Positions 1 to 11,270 of a stretch of 64,000 nt of DNA are shown here, piece after piece. The notes under the pieces are model-generated. The model was given only the letters and a program-made list of their open reading frames with translations, was not told the DNA's origin and did no database searches. This DNA comes from Buxus sempervirens (taxonomy: Eukaryota > Streptophyta > Magnoliopsida > Buxales > Buxaceae). Every line of letters begins with the position of its first letter. Within the stretch, counting starts at the first letter, position 1. A program made the position numbers and the translations under genes. The stretch is from NCBI GenBank assembly GCA_947561395.2, contig OX387192.1, forward strand, positions 14,668,221 to 14,732,220, written 5' to 3'.

Positions 1-459
1 TTTGGATTGATCCATGGGAGGAGATAGTTGGATCGTGCAAGAGGGTTTCAGAAAAGTTTCCCTTAAATGAGGGAATTTTCTTTCTGCATTTCCTTCTTCT
101 GTCTGTTCCTGCCTTCTCCATTTCCCTGGCTTCATTCCCAGTCCTGCCTTAGGAACCAGTTTCTTCGCCCTTATCGGCTCCAACTTTCCTTGCGAATTAA
201 TTCCCAGACCTTTCCCTGGGTGGAAGTAATATTTTTTCAACACTTTCTCTACCATTCTTTCAGCACACGTCATCTTACCCTTCTTATCCTCATATCCCCT
301 AGGTATGAAATTGACAGTTTCGAATTGGAAAGAGTGAAAAGCCATTTTGTCTGCAATCATTTTAATGTTAATATAGGGTACGTCAGGGGACACCATGGGA
401 GGAACCAAATTCTCGGCTAGGACCGTTATCACCTTTTGCCCTTGGATGTATTTTACTCT

Positions 460-3189
460 CTAATGGAGGGTAGATGGTATGACCCTAGTCATATGAATCC
501 ACAGCCTTCCTAAGAGTAGGTTGAAGGCCGCCAGTATATCCATCACTTCAAATATGATATTGAATATATACGGTCCACTAGTGACCGGCAGTTCAACCTC
601 CCCTAGAGAGTGTTTTTTAGAGCTATCAAAAGCTCTTATGATCCTCCCATTCTGCTTGATTTTGTTCTGTTCCAAACCAAGTTTAACAAATATTATCAAC
701 GGGCAGACATTCAGAGCTGATCCGTTATCAATTAAAACCTGTGCCACCATGCAGCCCTTGCAAAGCACAGCTATGTGCAAAGGATCAACATGGTGGTATC
801 CAGCTGGGCTAATCTTGGTTTCAGAAAAGGATATGACATTATGAGACAAAATTTGCCCAACCATCTTGCCTAGTTGGTTTGGTTCAATATTTTTAGGCAC
901 ATGTGCGCCCTGAAATACCCTTAACAGAGAATCCCTATGCTTTTCCGAATTCAACAGTAACCCCAGTATTGAAATCTGGGCCGGGACCTTGTTCAACTGC
1001 TCGACAATGTTGAATTCACTCTTTCGAATTATCTTGATGAGGTTAGCAACCTCACCGTCAATTAGTAGAGGGGTGTATTCCCCTACCTTTGCCTTTCCCT
1101 TTACTTTCTCTTTCTCAGCTTCTTTACTTTCTTTCTCCATTTCCTTTTGTTTTTCTTCTTCTCCCACACATTTCCCTGACCTCATCATGAGGTTCACTTA
1201 TTTCTTGTTTTCTCCCTTAACCGCCGGAATTGTGGTTTTGAAGCCTACACTGTAGTTCTATGGTACAGCTGATTCAGAGTAAGAAGGCTTCGAGACATTT
1301 ATCACAAGCGGGGGAAGTTTGGACTTAGAGGAAAAAGTCTGAGTAGAAGGCACATTTACAACCAATGGTGGTTTTGATGGAATAGGTGAAGAAATAGTGG
1401 GTGGATTGCAATTGATAACCAAGGGAGGTTTGGTAATATTCATCTGGGCCATGAGGGAGGAGACCCAGTTCAGAGAGGAATTAATATCCCTAGCAGCACA
1501 GTCATCCTTTTTTGAAATCATGTTTACCTTCTCCTCCCCACTTCCTTTGGAAAAATAAACCTTGACCGAAGTCCCTATGGGAGCAATTAACTGTGATGGG
1601 TCAAAAGTACTTTCTCCTGAGAAAGTGGCCCCTATAACATTAGATGGGCTTGCTCCATGATTTTGGGGCATAGGGTTCTGGCCAATGTCAGTTCTAGGAG
1701 GAGCGGGAGCCCCCGTATTGAAAGACAGGGTATTTTGGTCTAGCAAATCCTGAATGGCATGCTTCAACGGCCAACACTTGTCAGTAGGGTGCCCAGGTGC
1801 ACCCATGTGGAAATCACAAGTGGTAAAGGGGTCAAAATTTTTCTGGGTCAAAATTTTTCCCCTTAGAGGCATTTGGATTCGGCTCTCTTAAGGTAACATA
1901 CCCCGCTCGCAATAGAGTTGGTAGCAATTGGGATGGAGACATTGGGATAGGGGTAAAAACCCTATTCCTCCTTGATGCCATCCAGGCATCCTTTTCCTCC
2001 CTAGTAAAAACCCTTTTTGGTTGGACTGTGCTGCTGGAAGATTAACCCTTATGGGTGCTTGTTGGGTGGACTGGGCCGATGACATCGGAATATGAAGAGG
2101 GTTGGAAACATTAATCTGGATAGGATTTTTGGGAATGGATGGTTGTTGTACCATGTTCACTGCCCCTTCTTTTTTGTTCCCATTTTTCTTAACCCTGCTT
2201 CCTTTCTTCATGTTAGGGTCCTGCAGACTGATCATGGACGAATGATCCAGTATCTTGCCGAACTTGATCCCGTCTTCGATCCGGTCTGCCACTTGTACTA
2301 GGGCAGCAAAGTTGGTGGTAGTCTGACCCACCAAGTGACTGTAAAATGGTTGCCCCAGTGTGCTAATAAATGTTGAAATCATTTCTGGCTCCAACATAGG
2401 TGGCCTGACCTGAGAAGCAGTCTCCCTCCACCTCTTGGCATACTGTCTCACTGACTCATCTTTACTTTTACTCATTCTCATTACATCGTACCTATCTGGC
2501 ACGATCTCAGAATTGAACTTGTACTAGGCCAGAAAGGCATCCGCCAAGTCCTTCCACCTCCTTATTCTTCCGTGATCCATGGTGGCAAACCATCTCAAAG
2601 CAGCTCCCGTCAAACTTCTATGGAATAGCTGGATCAGAATCCCATCATCCCGACCAAATTGGCATAGGGCCCCACAATAGAGCTTTAGATGGCTAATGGG
2701 GTAGCCCGTACCGTCATACTTGTCAAAGTCCGGGCACTTGAATTTAGCCGGTAAGCAGACATCGGGGTACATGCACAAGTCTTCGAAATTAGTACCTCCA
2801 AAATTATTCACCCCCTTTACTTCTCTAAGTTCCTCTTGGATGCTCTCTAGCCTGTGCAAAAACTTTCTTTCCATTTCCTCCCTCACCCTTTCTTTTTCCT
2901 TTTCCTTTTCCAATTCAACACTGTCCTCCTTGATCAGTATAGGTTCAGGAATTGGTTGGTTAAGTTCAGGTTGAGGTTGTGGTTGAGGTGGAATTGGTAT
3001 TTGGGGTTTTGGTGGTGTTGCTTGGTGGGAAGTAGAGGCTTGGTTTTGGGCTCGGGCTTGGGCTGCTAGCAAATTTCCTAGCATTTGGGCAATCCTTGCT
3101 ACTTGCTCTTGCAGCTGAGCAAACTCCTGGGTGGGAATATCATTCTGATTCTTAGTAGGATCCATTGTATGAGCCCTTGATCTGGTCAC
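460..3189 (-). pseudogene. gag and aspartic protease region of the left Ty3/gypsy element
   Basis: The N-terminal part has a Gln-rich coiled segment (AQLQEQVARIAQMLGNLLAA), a Pro/Gln-rich stretch and a charged Glu/Lys segment. The retrotransposon gag core follows (FEDLCMYPDVCLPAKFKCPD, then LTGAALRWFATMD). Farther on there is a pepsin-like retroviral protease site (VLIDNGSALNV) and the matching downstream block ending LLGRLWIH. The gag core is close to that at 38995-41133. The coding region is a fossil with several breaks. Gag would form the particle shell and the protease would process the polyprotein. Confidence 0.8.
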
Positions 3190-3294
3190 GGAAGCAATGG
3201 TTGCAATTATAATAGTACTATAAGCACCTCATTTTTGCGCCCCTGGAAGCGCTAGAAATGCAAACCCTAGATAGAAATTCAAACCCCAAGGGGT

Positions 3295-3560
3295 GAAAAT
3301 TTGACTTTTTCATCAAGTGATAATTGGCCACCTTGCTTTATCCCAATGGATAGAGAATCCCGACGCGGTTCCAACGCAACTGAGTTTGTAGGAATCGGAG
3401 TCCGGATGAAGGTTCTGCAGGCCGGTCAAACTTGAGGGGGAGCCGAAAGTTGACTTTTTGCTAAACCCTTATCCAAATGCTTACCCCTATGCCATCGGAT
3501 AGAGGACTCCGATATGGTTCTAATGCAACTGAGTTTGCCCAAATCAGAGTCCGAATGAGG
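3295..3560 (+). repeat. Direct duplication of about 135 bp inside the solo LTR
   Basis: Two diverged tandem copies: each has GACTTTTT, then a GGATAGAG segment followed by a CGATATGGTTC-like block, then GCAACTGAGTTTG and GAGTCCGRATGA. Copy one is about 3300-3415, copy two about 3449-3560. It lies upstream of the TATA box, in the presumed U3. Confidence 0.55.
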
Positions 3561-3917
3561 AAGATATGGGCTGTCGAAGTTTCTGAGCGGCAAAACCCAG
3601 AAAGCTACACACGTGGCAAAGAGTTGCACACGTGGCAAGTGGCACAAGAAAATATCTTGGGGATCAAATCCGTGAATATCCAAACATACAAAATATCCCA
3701 AGGATTAAATCAAAAATATCCAGGGACCAAATATGTGAATATCCAAGAGTATTAGATTAAATCAAAAATATTCGGGGACTAAATCTGTAAATACCCGATT
3801 CCCCGACAAATTAGCAGCCGAATTAAAATTTTTGAATCATGATGTCTTGCTTGCGCTGAGCCTCGGCTACTCGGCGCTAGCCCGGCACCAACTCGGCGGA
3901 CACAACCTTTTTTTTTC

Positions 3918-3925
3918 TATAAAAG
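3918..3925 (+). promoter_or_regulatory. TATA box of the solo LTR
   Basis: CTATAAAAG is followed by a transcribed-looking pyrimidine-rich leader. It is the only good TATA box in the solo LTR and sets its orientation. Confidence 0.5.
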
Positions 3926-5019
3926 AGGTGGACCCCCCGCTTGCAGGGGGTTGGCCTTTTTTTTTTTTGGTTGCTGGCCTTGCTGATTTTCTCGACTTCC
4001 TCCCTTCACCCGCCGGCCTCTATTCTCAGCCCGCCTTGCCTCCATAAACCCCAAACACCTCACCTTGATCGTCGGACTCTCTCTTTCTTCCCTTCTTCTT
4101 CGTTTCCACCCAAACGAGTGAAGGCTTGCTGCTGTTGGTAGCGAAAAGGAAGGATCCAACTACTGTTAGAACTTCAAGAGGAGTCCACACCCCTCAGCAA
4201 AGTCTCAAGACCCTCAGGTATTGCTCCTTAACATGTTCTTTCCCGCATATATGAAAACAGACGCGTCTTGCCATGTTTAGAAAGCCGAGTTTCTCACTTG
4301 CTCAGATCTGCTTTATCAGTAGTTTGCATGCATTATTGTGTTATTGCCATGAGCATGGAGGCCTCCAAAGGTCAGGGAGACCTCCTGCACGACCCCATGA
4401 GATGATGAGAAGCTTGTTTGCTTCACCTTAGGCCACCAAGGTTGCTGTCCTGGGAACTTTCGGATTATTCAGTAAAGGGAGCATGTTCCCTCGCTTCGAG
4501 CATGTCCAATGTACCCCATATAAACCCCCATTCTACTTCCCTTCTTCGAATGTTTGTGTGCAAGCACGGAGGTCCGGTCCAGGTGTTGGTGCAAATTTGG
4601 TTTTTTCCCTTATGCATGCGATCCCTGTTCGTTAATGTTTTTCCTTTCTCATGTTGCTGTCGAAAGTGCTCCCCTAACCCCCTCTAGCATCTGCTGTTTT
4701 TCTTGTGTGCATGTGAGCATGATCCCTTCCCCCACTCACCTGTTGTTTAGCACATGTAAGCATGCTCCATTACCATTGACAGCCCTTGGCATGTAGTTGT
4801 TTTCATATAGTTGGACTTGGTTTCTTCGAAGAGATCTTGAGGTGTGGTATGAAGTAGGTTAGATTAATTTCGATTAACGTTTAAAGGTCTTCTGGGAATG
4901 GTAGGAGCACAGGGGAGGGGCTACAGAGGTTAGAAACCCAGTTAGTCATGGAGTTTTTGAAAAAACAAAGAATCATGTTTCGGAAGGGGTATCCGCCGAG
5001 CTGCCGCCAACCCCAGCGG

Positions 5020-5155
5020 CAGCTTGGCGCGAGCGCTTTTTCGCGCCCGCTAGCCTTGCGCTGATCTCACGTCGAGTGCTTTTCGCGCTCACCGCGTTCG
5101 TGCCAATCTCGTGCCGAGCGCTTTTTGCGTTTGCTGACCTTGCGCCAACCTGTTT
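5020..5155 (+). repeat. GC-rich tandem repeat with GAGCGCTTTTT cores
   Basis: Three diverged units of about 45 bp, each with a core like CGAGCGCTTTTTCGCG followed by a GCTNACCTTGCGC-like segment. The cores are self-complementary. The repeat lies downstream of the solo LTR's TATA box. Confidence 0.5.
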
Positions 5156-6525
5156 GAGGACAGTGCACCCACCAATTTTTCCAAGTGTGGTGCGGCTGAC
5201 CATTATGAGTCCATTTTTTGCACTCCGAGGCTTCAGCCTCTTAGCTAGAAGCCTGTTTGGGATGCTAGAAGCACTTTAAAGTGCTCCAAAAAAAACCTTT
5301 GGAGGTTAGTCGGCAGTTTTTTTAGGATTTAGGAGTCCCAAAGGTGAAATCTGAGGGGCTATTGGGTGGTTTATTTTGTTATTCTGATGCCATGAGTTTA
5401 GTGTTTTTTTTTGCCTATCCATGTTTTGTAACTAATTTCCAGTTTGTAAGCCTGCTTAACCTAGGTTCTAGCGAATTGCCAATTGCTGTTTGGGGTCCTT
5501 CTCGATTGTGTGTCATGTTAAATAGCATTGTTAACTAAGCTAACCAAGCCGATAGGGACTCGGAAACCCAACATGGGACTCAGACCATTCGGTCCAATTG
5601 GATGCACATGTGGGCCTTCCAACGGGGCCCACCAAGCCCAACAAACATAGTGAAATGCATGCATGCAACCTAAGCAAAATAAATAATCCAACTAACCAAG
5701 CTGAGCGGGCCAAACCCAATGCGGCCCACTCGAACCCATTTTGTGCAATATGATATGTTTAAAATGTATGGTTTGGCCGAGACCAAGGGCAAGGGCTTAC
5801 CGGGCCCGCCAAAGCCCACAAACCAACTAGGTGAGGGGTCAAAGTGCTAACTTCACGTAACTTGGGCTTTTAAGCCCGAATCGGGACTATGGGCCCCAAG
5901 CCCAATGCCCAACCCATTTTCTGGCAAACTTAACAAGATAAATCTAAAACACTTTTGACAACCATCATGAGGGCCCATCCAGGGGCTCGCAAACCAAGGT
6001 CGACCCATCTCTTGCATGAAAAACACTTAAAACCCTAACTTGAATAGATGATTAAAACCAATTCATTTAAACTTAAGCCCAAAGGGCCTCCTAGGACTAG
6101 ACAGAGGCCCACCAAGGGTACATGGGCTTAACCAAGCCCACCGAGGACACCGTGGGCCTCCCAACAGGGCCCACACAATCAGACTTAGATCACTTAAATT
6201 AACTAAGATAAAATCAATTAAAGGGGCCCATATCACTCCAGTGGCCCCACTAGACTTAACCAGTTTACATGCTGAATTAGGAATCAGGTGAGAAGATAAG
6301 TGAGCTGACTCAAACCAGAATAAACCTAAGGGACCCGTCACCCGACAGGGTGGACCGGGGTGTCTACGGACTTCCTCGGACCACAACTGAGACCCTACTT
6401 AGAATCTCAAGCCGCAGGCCAAGCCCTATAGACAAACTTAGGCACCCAGGTGTCCACCTGCACTCCATCAGGTGGTGGCGACTCCGAATTTTCCCATGCG
6501 GCGTTTCCGACGCGCACACAGGTAC

Positions 6526-6655
6526 CTAGACAAGAAAATAAAGAAAATGTCAGCCCCAATTTATGTCTCATTTACACACCTATGAATGTATGCAGGTTAA
6601 GTGAACATGAGTTTGGACTTTATTATTATTATTATTATTATTTTGCTTTGTTTTG
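6526..6655. other. Resumed leader of the left element
   Basis: After the solo LTR, the text from CTAGACAAG to the AAGTGAACATGAGT block matches 41120-41215 of the related element. A short ATT microsatellite sits at about 6620-6641. Confidence 0.6.
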
Positions 6656-7155
6656 AAGAATTATTGGGATATTCTAGGGTTTCCAACATGTCCCACAAGA
6701 TATGAATTGGGTGGCACGAAAAAGGCCATCCAAAGAGTTGTTGGAATATTTTAGGGCTTCCAACCTCCCACAAGATACGATTTGGTTGGCATGAAAAAGA
6801 CCATCTAGAAAGTTGTTGGAATATTTTAGGGCTTCCAACCTCCCACAAGATACTATTTGGTTGGCATGAAAAAGACCATCCAGAAAGTTGTTGGAATATT
6901 TTAGGGCTTCCAACCTCCCACAAGATACTATTTGGTTGGCATGAAAAAGACCATCCAGAAAGTTGTTGGAATATTTTAGGGCTTCCAACCTCCCACAAGA
7001 TACTATTTGGTTGGCATGAAAAAGGCCATCCAAAAAGTTGTTGGAATATTTGAGGGCTTCCAACCTTCCACAAGATATGATTTGGTTGGCACGAAAAAGG
7101 CCATCCAGAAAGTTGTTGGAATATTTTAGGGCTTCCAACCTCCCACAAGATACGA
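6656..7155. repeat. 75-bp minisatellite, about 7 units, in the retroelement leader
   Basis: Units start GTTGTTGGAATATTTTAGGG, continue through CTTCCAACCTCCCACAAG and end in a segment like TTGGTTGGCATGAAAAAG. The period of 75 bases, a multiple of three, keeps false reading frames open on the minus strand. Each unit can fold into two hairpins: GTTGGAA paired with TTCCAAC, and on the minus strand a TTGGATGGCC-type arm paired with GCCAACCAA. It is homologous to the array at 42170-43470. Confidence 0.85.
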
Positions 7156-7700
7156 ATTGGAATTAAGGCTTCTAAAGCCTCCTGAAATTACTCAGGCTTT
7201 CAAGAGCCTATGAAGGGTTCTAGAATCACGTAAGCTTCTAGGGGCTTATGAGGATAAAGATATGAAATTTCAAGCTTTTAGAGGTCCTATGAGTTTCTAA
7301 ATTAAGGCTTTAGAAGGCCTATGAGGTTAAAAATATGAAATTCAAAGGCTTTCGGAGGCCTGCAGAAATTTTGGATAAAATATGAAATTCAAAGGCTTTC
7401 AGAGGCCCACAGAAATTTTGGATAAAATCTAAAATTCAAAGGCTTTTAGAGGCCCACAAAAATTTTGGATAAAATATGAAATTCAAAGGCTTTCAGAGGC
7501 CCACAGAAATTTTGGATAAAATCTGAAATTCAAAGGCTTCTAGAGGCCCATGGAAAATTTGGAGAAAGTATGAAATTCAAAGGCTTTCAAAGGCCCACAG
7601 AAATTTTGGAGAAAATCTAAAATTCAAAAGCTTTCAGAGGCCCATGGAAATTTTGGAGAAAATCTGAAATTCAAAGGCTTCCAGAGGCCCATGGAAAAAA
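7156..7700. repeat. About 47-bp minisatellite, 8 to 10 units, with hairpin cores
   Basis: The units are built on TGAAATTCAAAGGCTTTCA followed by GAGGCCCACAGAAATTTTGG. The first part is self-complementary with loop TTCAAAGGC. Degenerate older units run from 7156 to about 7330, cleaner units from about 7335 to 7690. The loop and arm plan is the same as in the 41-bp array at 41310-42138 of the related element. Confidence 0.8.
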
Positions 7701-9581
7701 AATTTTTACCCTTTTTTTTAGACTTTTGATTTGATTTTTTTTTCTTTTCTTGTGTTTTTGTTTTTGTTTTTTTTGTTTTTTGAGATTTCTTATTCAAGAA
7801 CAGATTGTTAAATTGAATTATTCTTATCAAACTTTGGAGATTTAAAAATGATTTGAAATTCTTTTTCCTCATTTTTCCATTAGATTGCACTTCAAGAATG
7901 TGTTTTGCAACATTGATGTGATTTGAGGTTCTATTTTGATTCAAACATATTTTCCTTTGTCACTTGCACTATTTGAGTTAAGTTACTTATTCAACTTAGG
8001 TAAAAATTTTATAAAAATGCTTAACCCTTTGATTTGTATGAGTTTATAAGAATTTGGATGTTTTATACTCTTATTGAAGTGTTTATATTCTGTTTGTATC
8101 ACTTAAGAGGCTAAAAGAACCAAGTTTGTTGGCAAAAGTTGCTGAAATAGCAATTTAATCCGTAAAACTGCATATATAGTGCGGACTAGCCATGTCCGCA
8201 TTTAAAATGCGATCAGGTTATGTCCGTAAATAAAATGCGGACGGCATATGTCTGCAAATAAAATGCGGACATGCCATGTCTGCAAATGAAATGCGGTTTA
8301 CGGACGGAATTTCACTGTTTTTGTTTTTCAAGTGATTTTAATGATTTTGATTGCACATGCAAACATATGGTTCACCATTGACAAGCTTCTAGATTGTCCC
8401 AAAGTGGACTTTAACACTATATTTTCAAAAAACATGAGGGCACATGTTCCCTCCGAAATTGGACACCATATTTATGGATTTTAGGACTTTTGGTTGCCTC
8501 CAACATGGACTTTTGGGTAGGATGACTTCTAAACAGAGTTTACAAAACTCTTCCTATAGGCTACACCAAACTTAGGATACAAGCCTCTTTGGGAAAAATT
8601 CCATCCCAAACACATGGACACCATGGTACTTATCTTACATGATATGAAGATAATTCTAAAAGAAAACCATGATATCACCTTGTTACCTTGTGTTTACCTT
8701 CAATATGGCATTCATATCATACCTTGGCCTTGTGAACCATGCAACCGGTTTTTCCTCAATTACAAACCCATTTCCCCATCGTAATTTTTTGTTTTAGTTT
8801 AAAAACGTGTATCTTCACCTTCAAGCGTATGGGCTTTGGGTTTTGGTTTAATGGCAACTTAGATCTCAAGCCTAGTGATGATCAGAATCAAAGATCCACA
8901 ATGTCATCACATCATTAACCCAAAGCTCTAAGGTGAATATTTTCACTTTCGCTTTTCGAAGTAACAACCTCGGTGCGCCAAGCTACACACATTCGTGTTC
9001 AACTTCCTATAGGTAATGGGTAGGCTGTGCAAAAGATTTGAAGTGCTCAAGTGCATTTGAAATATAAGGACATATTCACAACGTCCCAGCCCCTTGCCAC
9101 TCTTTTTCATAGCCAAGCACATTTTATTCACAAACCAAGGCAGATATGGCATCATATTGGACATAAATAAACACAAGCAAACAAGATACCAAAACACCCA
9201 AATATGCTTATGACTATTATATACCCAAAAATATCACACAAGCATGTTATCATAATATACAAAAACAATTAATCATGCAAAAATATGCTTGAACACCCAA
9301 AAAAATCCATTCAATTCCCAGATTTCATGCTCATAATTTTCATGTTCAAAACATAGCATTAAACCCAAATTAAAGCATGCTATTACAAAATATGGCAAAA
9401 TCATGTTACAAGATAGGCTTCCCTTAAACATGCTTCTAGAAACAATTCTAAAAATCAAATTTAAATATGTTTCTACCCTCATGAGCTTTTAACCAATAAA
9501 TCAGATTTTAAGGCACATCAAGCATTCCAAATACAAAAACCAAACATGAACAAATACAAAACATGGCTTAAATCAACAAAG
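7701..9581. other. Non-coding leader of the left element
   Basis: No gene seen. It holds T-rich tracts (7700-7790), a palindromic motif array (8165-8312), and blocks shared with 44000-45440 of the related element, for example TTACCTTCAATATGGCATTC-like text and CGGTGCGCCAAGCTACACAC. Confidence 0.6.
8165..8312. repeat. Array of GTCCGCATTT / AAATGCGGAC inverted repeats
   Basis: Four or five consecutive short hairpins, each with a left arm like GTCCGCAAAT or GTCTGCAAAT and a right arm like AAATGCGGAC. The same motif recurs in the LTR of this element at about 11075-11135. Confidence 0.65.
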
Positions 9582-9599
9582 TCCCCAGAGGAGTTGCCA
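9582..9599 (-). other. Primer-binding site of the left element
   Basis: Read on the minus strand it begins TGGCAACTCC two bases inside the LTR edge, the usual spot and TGG start for a tRNA 3'-CCA match. It differs at a few bases from the site at 45441-45458. The tRNA was not identified. Confidence 0.6.
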
Positions 9600-9601
9600 G
9601 T

Positions 9602-11140
9602 TGTGAGACATGGAAAAAATCAATCTAGTGATCTTCCTATCATCACACGGGCTCTTTTAAAAAACAAGGAGTCGCTACCATTTCTTTTTAAGGTGTGAAT
9701 GGACACCCAAAATAATCAAATAAAAGAAATAATAAAACAAAACCAATTAGAGTAAAAATAACTCTAATTCAAAAAGTAAACCAGAGATGGGTAAGGAGAT
9801 TAGGTTATGAATATGAGAAGGTGTTAGGCACCCCCATTCATCCACGCAAGGTGGTTGCCAAGTATTGTTCATGTTTTTAGAAAAAACTTGCTAAACAGAA
9901 ATCAAAACAAACGTAAAAAGGAAACAAAATGTATGGCTTATTTCCATGTGAATGATTCAATTGATTCTGGATCCTTCTTATGAAAACAAAAGCCATTTCT
10001 TGGGCTTCATGATTGACTGAAATCAAGACAAAGAAACATTTCTAAAGTTAAAACTTCTAATTTTGGCTTTGAGTTAAATCCTTGAAATCTAAGAATAAAA
10101 AAAATATTATTTTTACAAAATATTGAAAAATTAAATCTGAACAATCCAGGACATAGATCTAGCCCATATTTCTCATTAAATCAAAAAATAAAAACAAAAA
10201 ATACCAACGTTGATGAAAAACATCAAAAGGGGAGAGCTGAGATCGTAGGGTCTTCTCTCAAGAATGAAAAATGACTCAAAACCCAACTCATGAAACCATA
10301 GAGATTACTGGAAGGCTTCTGAATCCAGATTTGCCACATTGACAATGGTAGATCCCAGATCTTAGCCTAAACGACTAAAAACATAAAAAAAAATATAAAA
10401 AGGGTGAAAACAATGTAAAAAATCAGAATATATGAAGAAAATGAGATCTAATGCTATGAATAGCATAGATCTATAGTATTCCTCCATATTTCATCACCAA
10501 ATCATCACACAACCTAAACAAAATATTATAACTACATATTTCTAAGATTACAGCATATGGGGGTCTACCCTACAGGTCCATTCCTGTCCTCCTTTCCCCT
10601 AAAACTCTCTTCACGTTTTAAGGCTAGAGAAGATACTCAAGGTACTTGGATTAAGGTTTGGGATTACAATCACACACAGGCCGTATACTACAGAAAGGGA
10701 GAAGATTAGAACTATCCTATAAATTAAAACTAGAAAGTAAAGAAGTTGACAAGCTTACCTGGACTTGAGAAAGCAAAGAGGCAGGGGTTCTCTTCTTCAC
10801 TTGGAGTTCTCTTCTCCGCAATTCTTAGCCACAATTCCACAGCAATTTTACACACACAATCTTCTATCAATTCTCAGCCCTTTGCTTGAGGAGAGGCCTC
10901 CTATTTATAAGCAAGAGCAGGGGCAGGGGTGGTCCTAAGAGGTTCTAGAATGTTCCAATCTCATATTAGAAACAAGAATTAGGGCAAAAACGGCTGCACG
11001 AAACCCTAGAGAGGAAATCAAAATAGAAACAATGCTTAAAAAATGAGATTCTAATAATTTGCTCAAAACTACACGTGTTCGCATTTGATTTGCGGACATG
11101 TGTTGTCTGCATTTTCAATGCGGACACATCTTCCATGGCA
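9602..11140 (-). repeat. 5' LTR of the left element, outer end missing
   Basis: The inner edge TGTGAGACATGG and blocks such as GTGTTAGGCACCCCCATTCA match the LTRs at 33250 and 45461. It is shorter and diverged. The expected outer end (GGTGTCTACA in the relative) is not seen before hAT sequence begins, so the outer boundary is approximate. Confidence 0.65.
10902..10909 (-). promoter_or_regulatory. TATA box of the left element's LTR
   Basis: TATAAATA on the minus strand in the context CTTATAAATAGGAGGCC, the same context as in the LTR at 35135-35142. Confidence 0.6.
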
Positions 11141-11270
11141 TTATCCACATTATAATCATCTCCATTTATATTTGCTATATTAAAATGCAAGACAAGTCAA
11201 GTTTTCTAACAATTATCCACATTCAAATAGTATAACCATTAACCAATAATAAAAAATTGAATTTAGTTAC

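Larger units (their letters stand above)
3219..6520 (+). mobile_element. Solo LTR of another LTR retrotransposon inserted in the leader
   Basis: The related element at 33 kb runs without interruption from its gag start to the text matching 6526 onward, whereas here 3.3 kb intervenes. The block begins TATAAGCACC, ends CGCGCACACA, and is flanked by AGTAC (3214-3218) and GGTAC (6521-6525), a 5-bp target duplication with one mismatch. A TATA box at 3918 gives plus orientation. No gag or pol is inside, so it is a solo LTR. It is GC-richer than its surroundings and has several internal duplications. The one-base mismatch in the duplication and the non-TG first bases suggest an old insertion. Family not identified. 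Confidence 0.6.
1..11140 (-). mobile_element. Ty3/gypsy LTR element, Tat/Ogre-like, running off the left edge
   Basis: Old retroelement on the minus strand. In transcript order: a 5' LTR (about 11140-9602, outer end missing), a primer-binding site, a 6-kb leader with two minisatellites, then gag and protease. Polymerase and the 3' LTR, if present, lie left of base 1. The LTR inner end, primer-binding site, leader blocks and gag resemble the complete element at 33250-47742, so the two are related families. The leader is interrupted by a solo LTR at 3219-6520. The element is broken, with several breaks in its coding part, and is clearly older than its relative. The lineage call rests on the protease motif style, the long leader and the tandem repeats, which are known in Tat/Ogre elements. 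Confidence 0.75.

Noticed and set aside
3917-4159. Small frames around 3.9-4.2 kb
   Set aside because: They lie in the transcribed part of a solo LTR, overlap on both strands and show no domain.
6597-7148. Open frames of 183 and 154 codons with a repeated protein motif (EVGSPKIFQQL...)
   Set aside because: They are produced by the 75-base period of a minisatellite, a multiple of three, that leaves frames open on the minus strand. No start context or homologue; two different frames are equally open.
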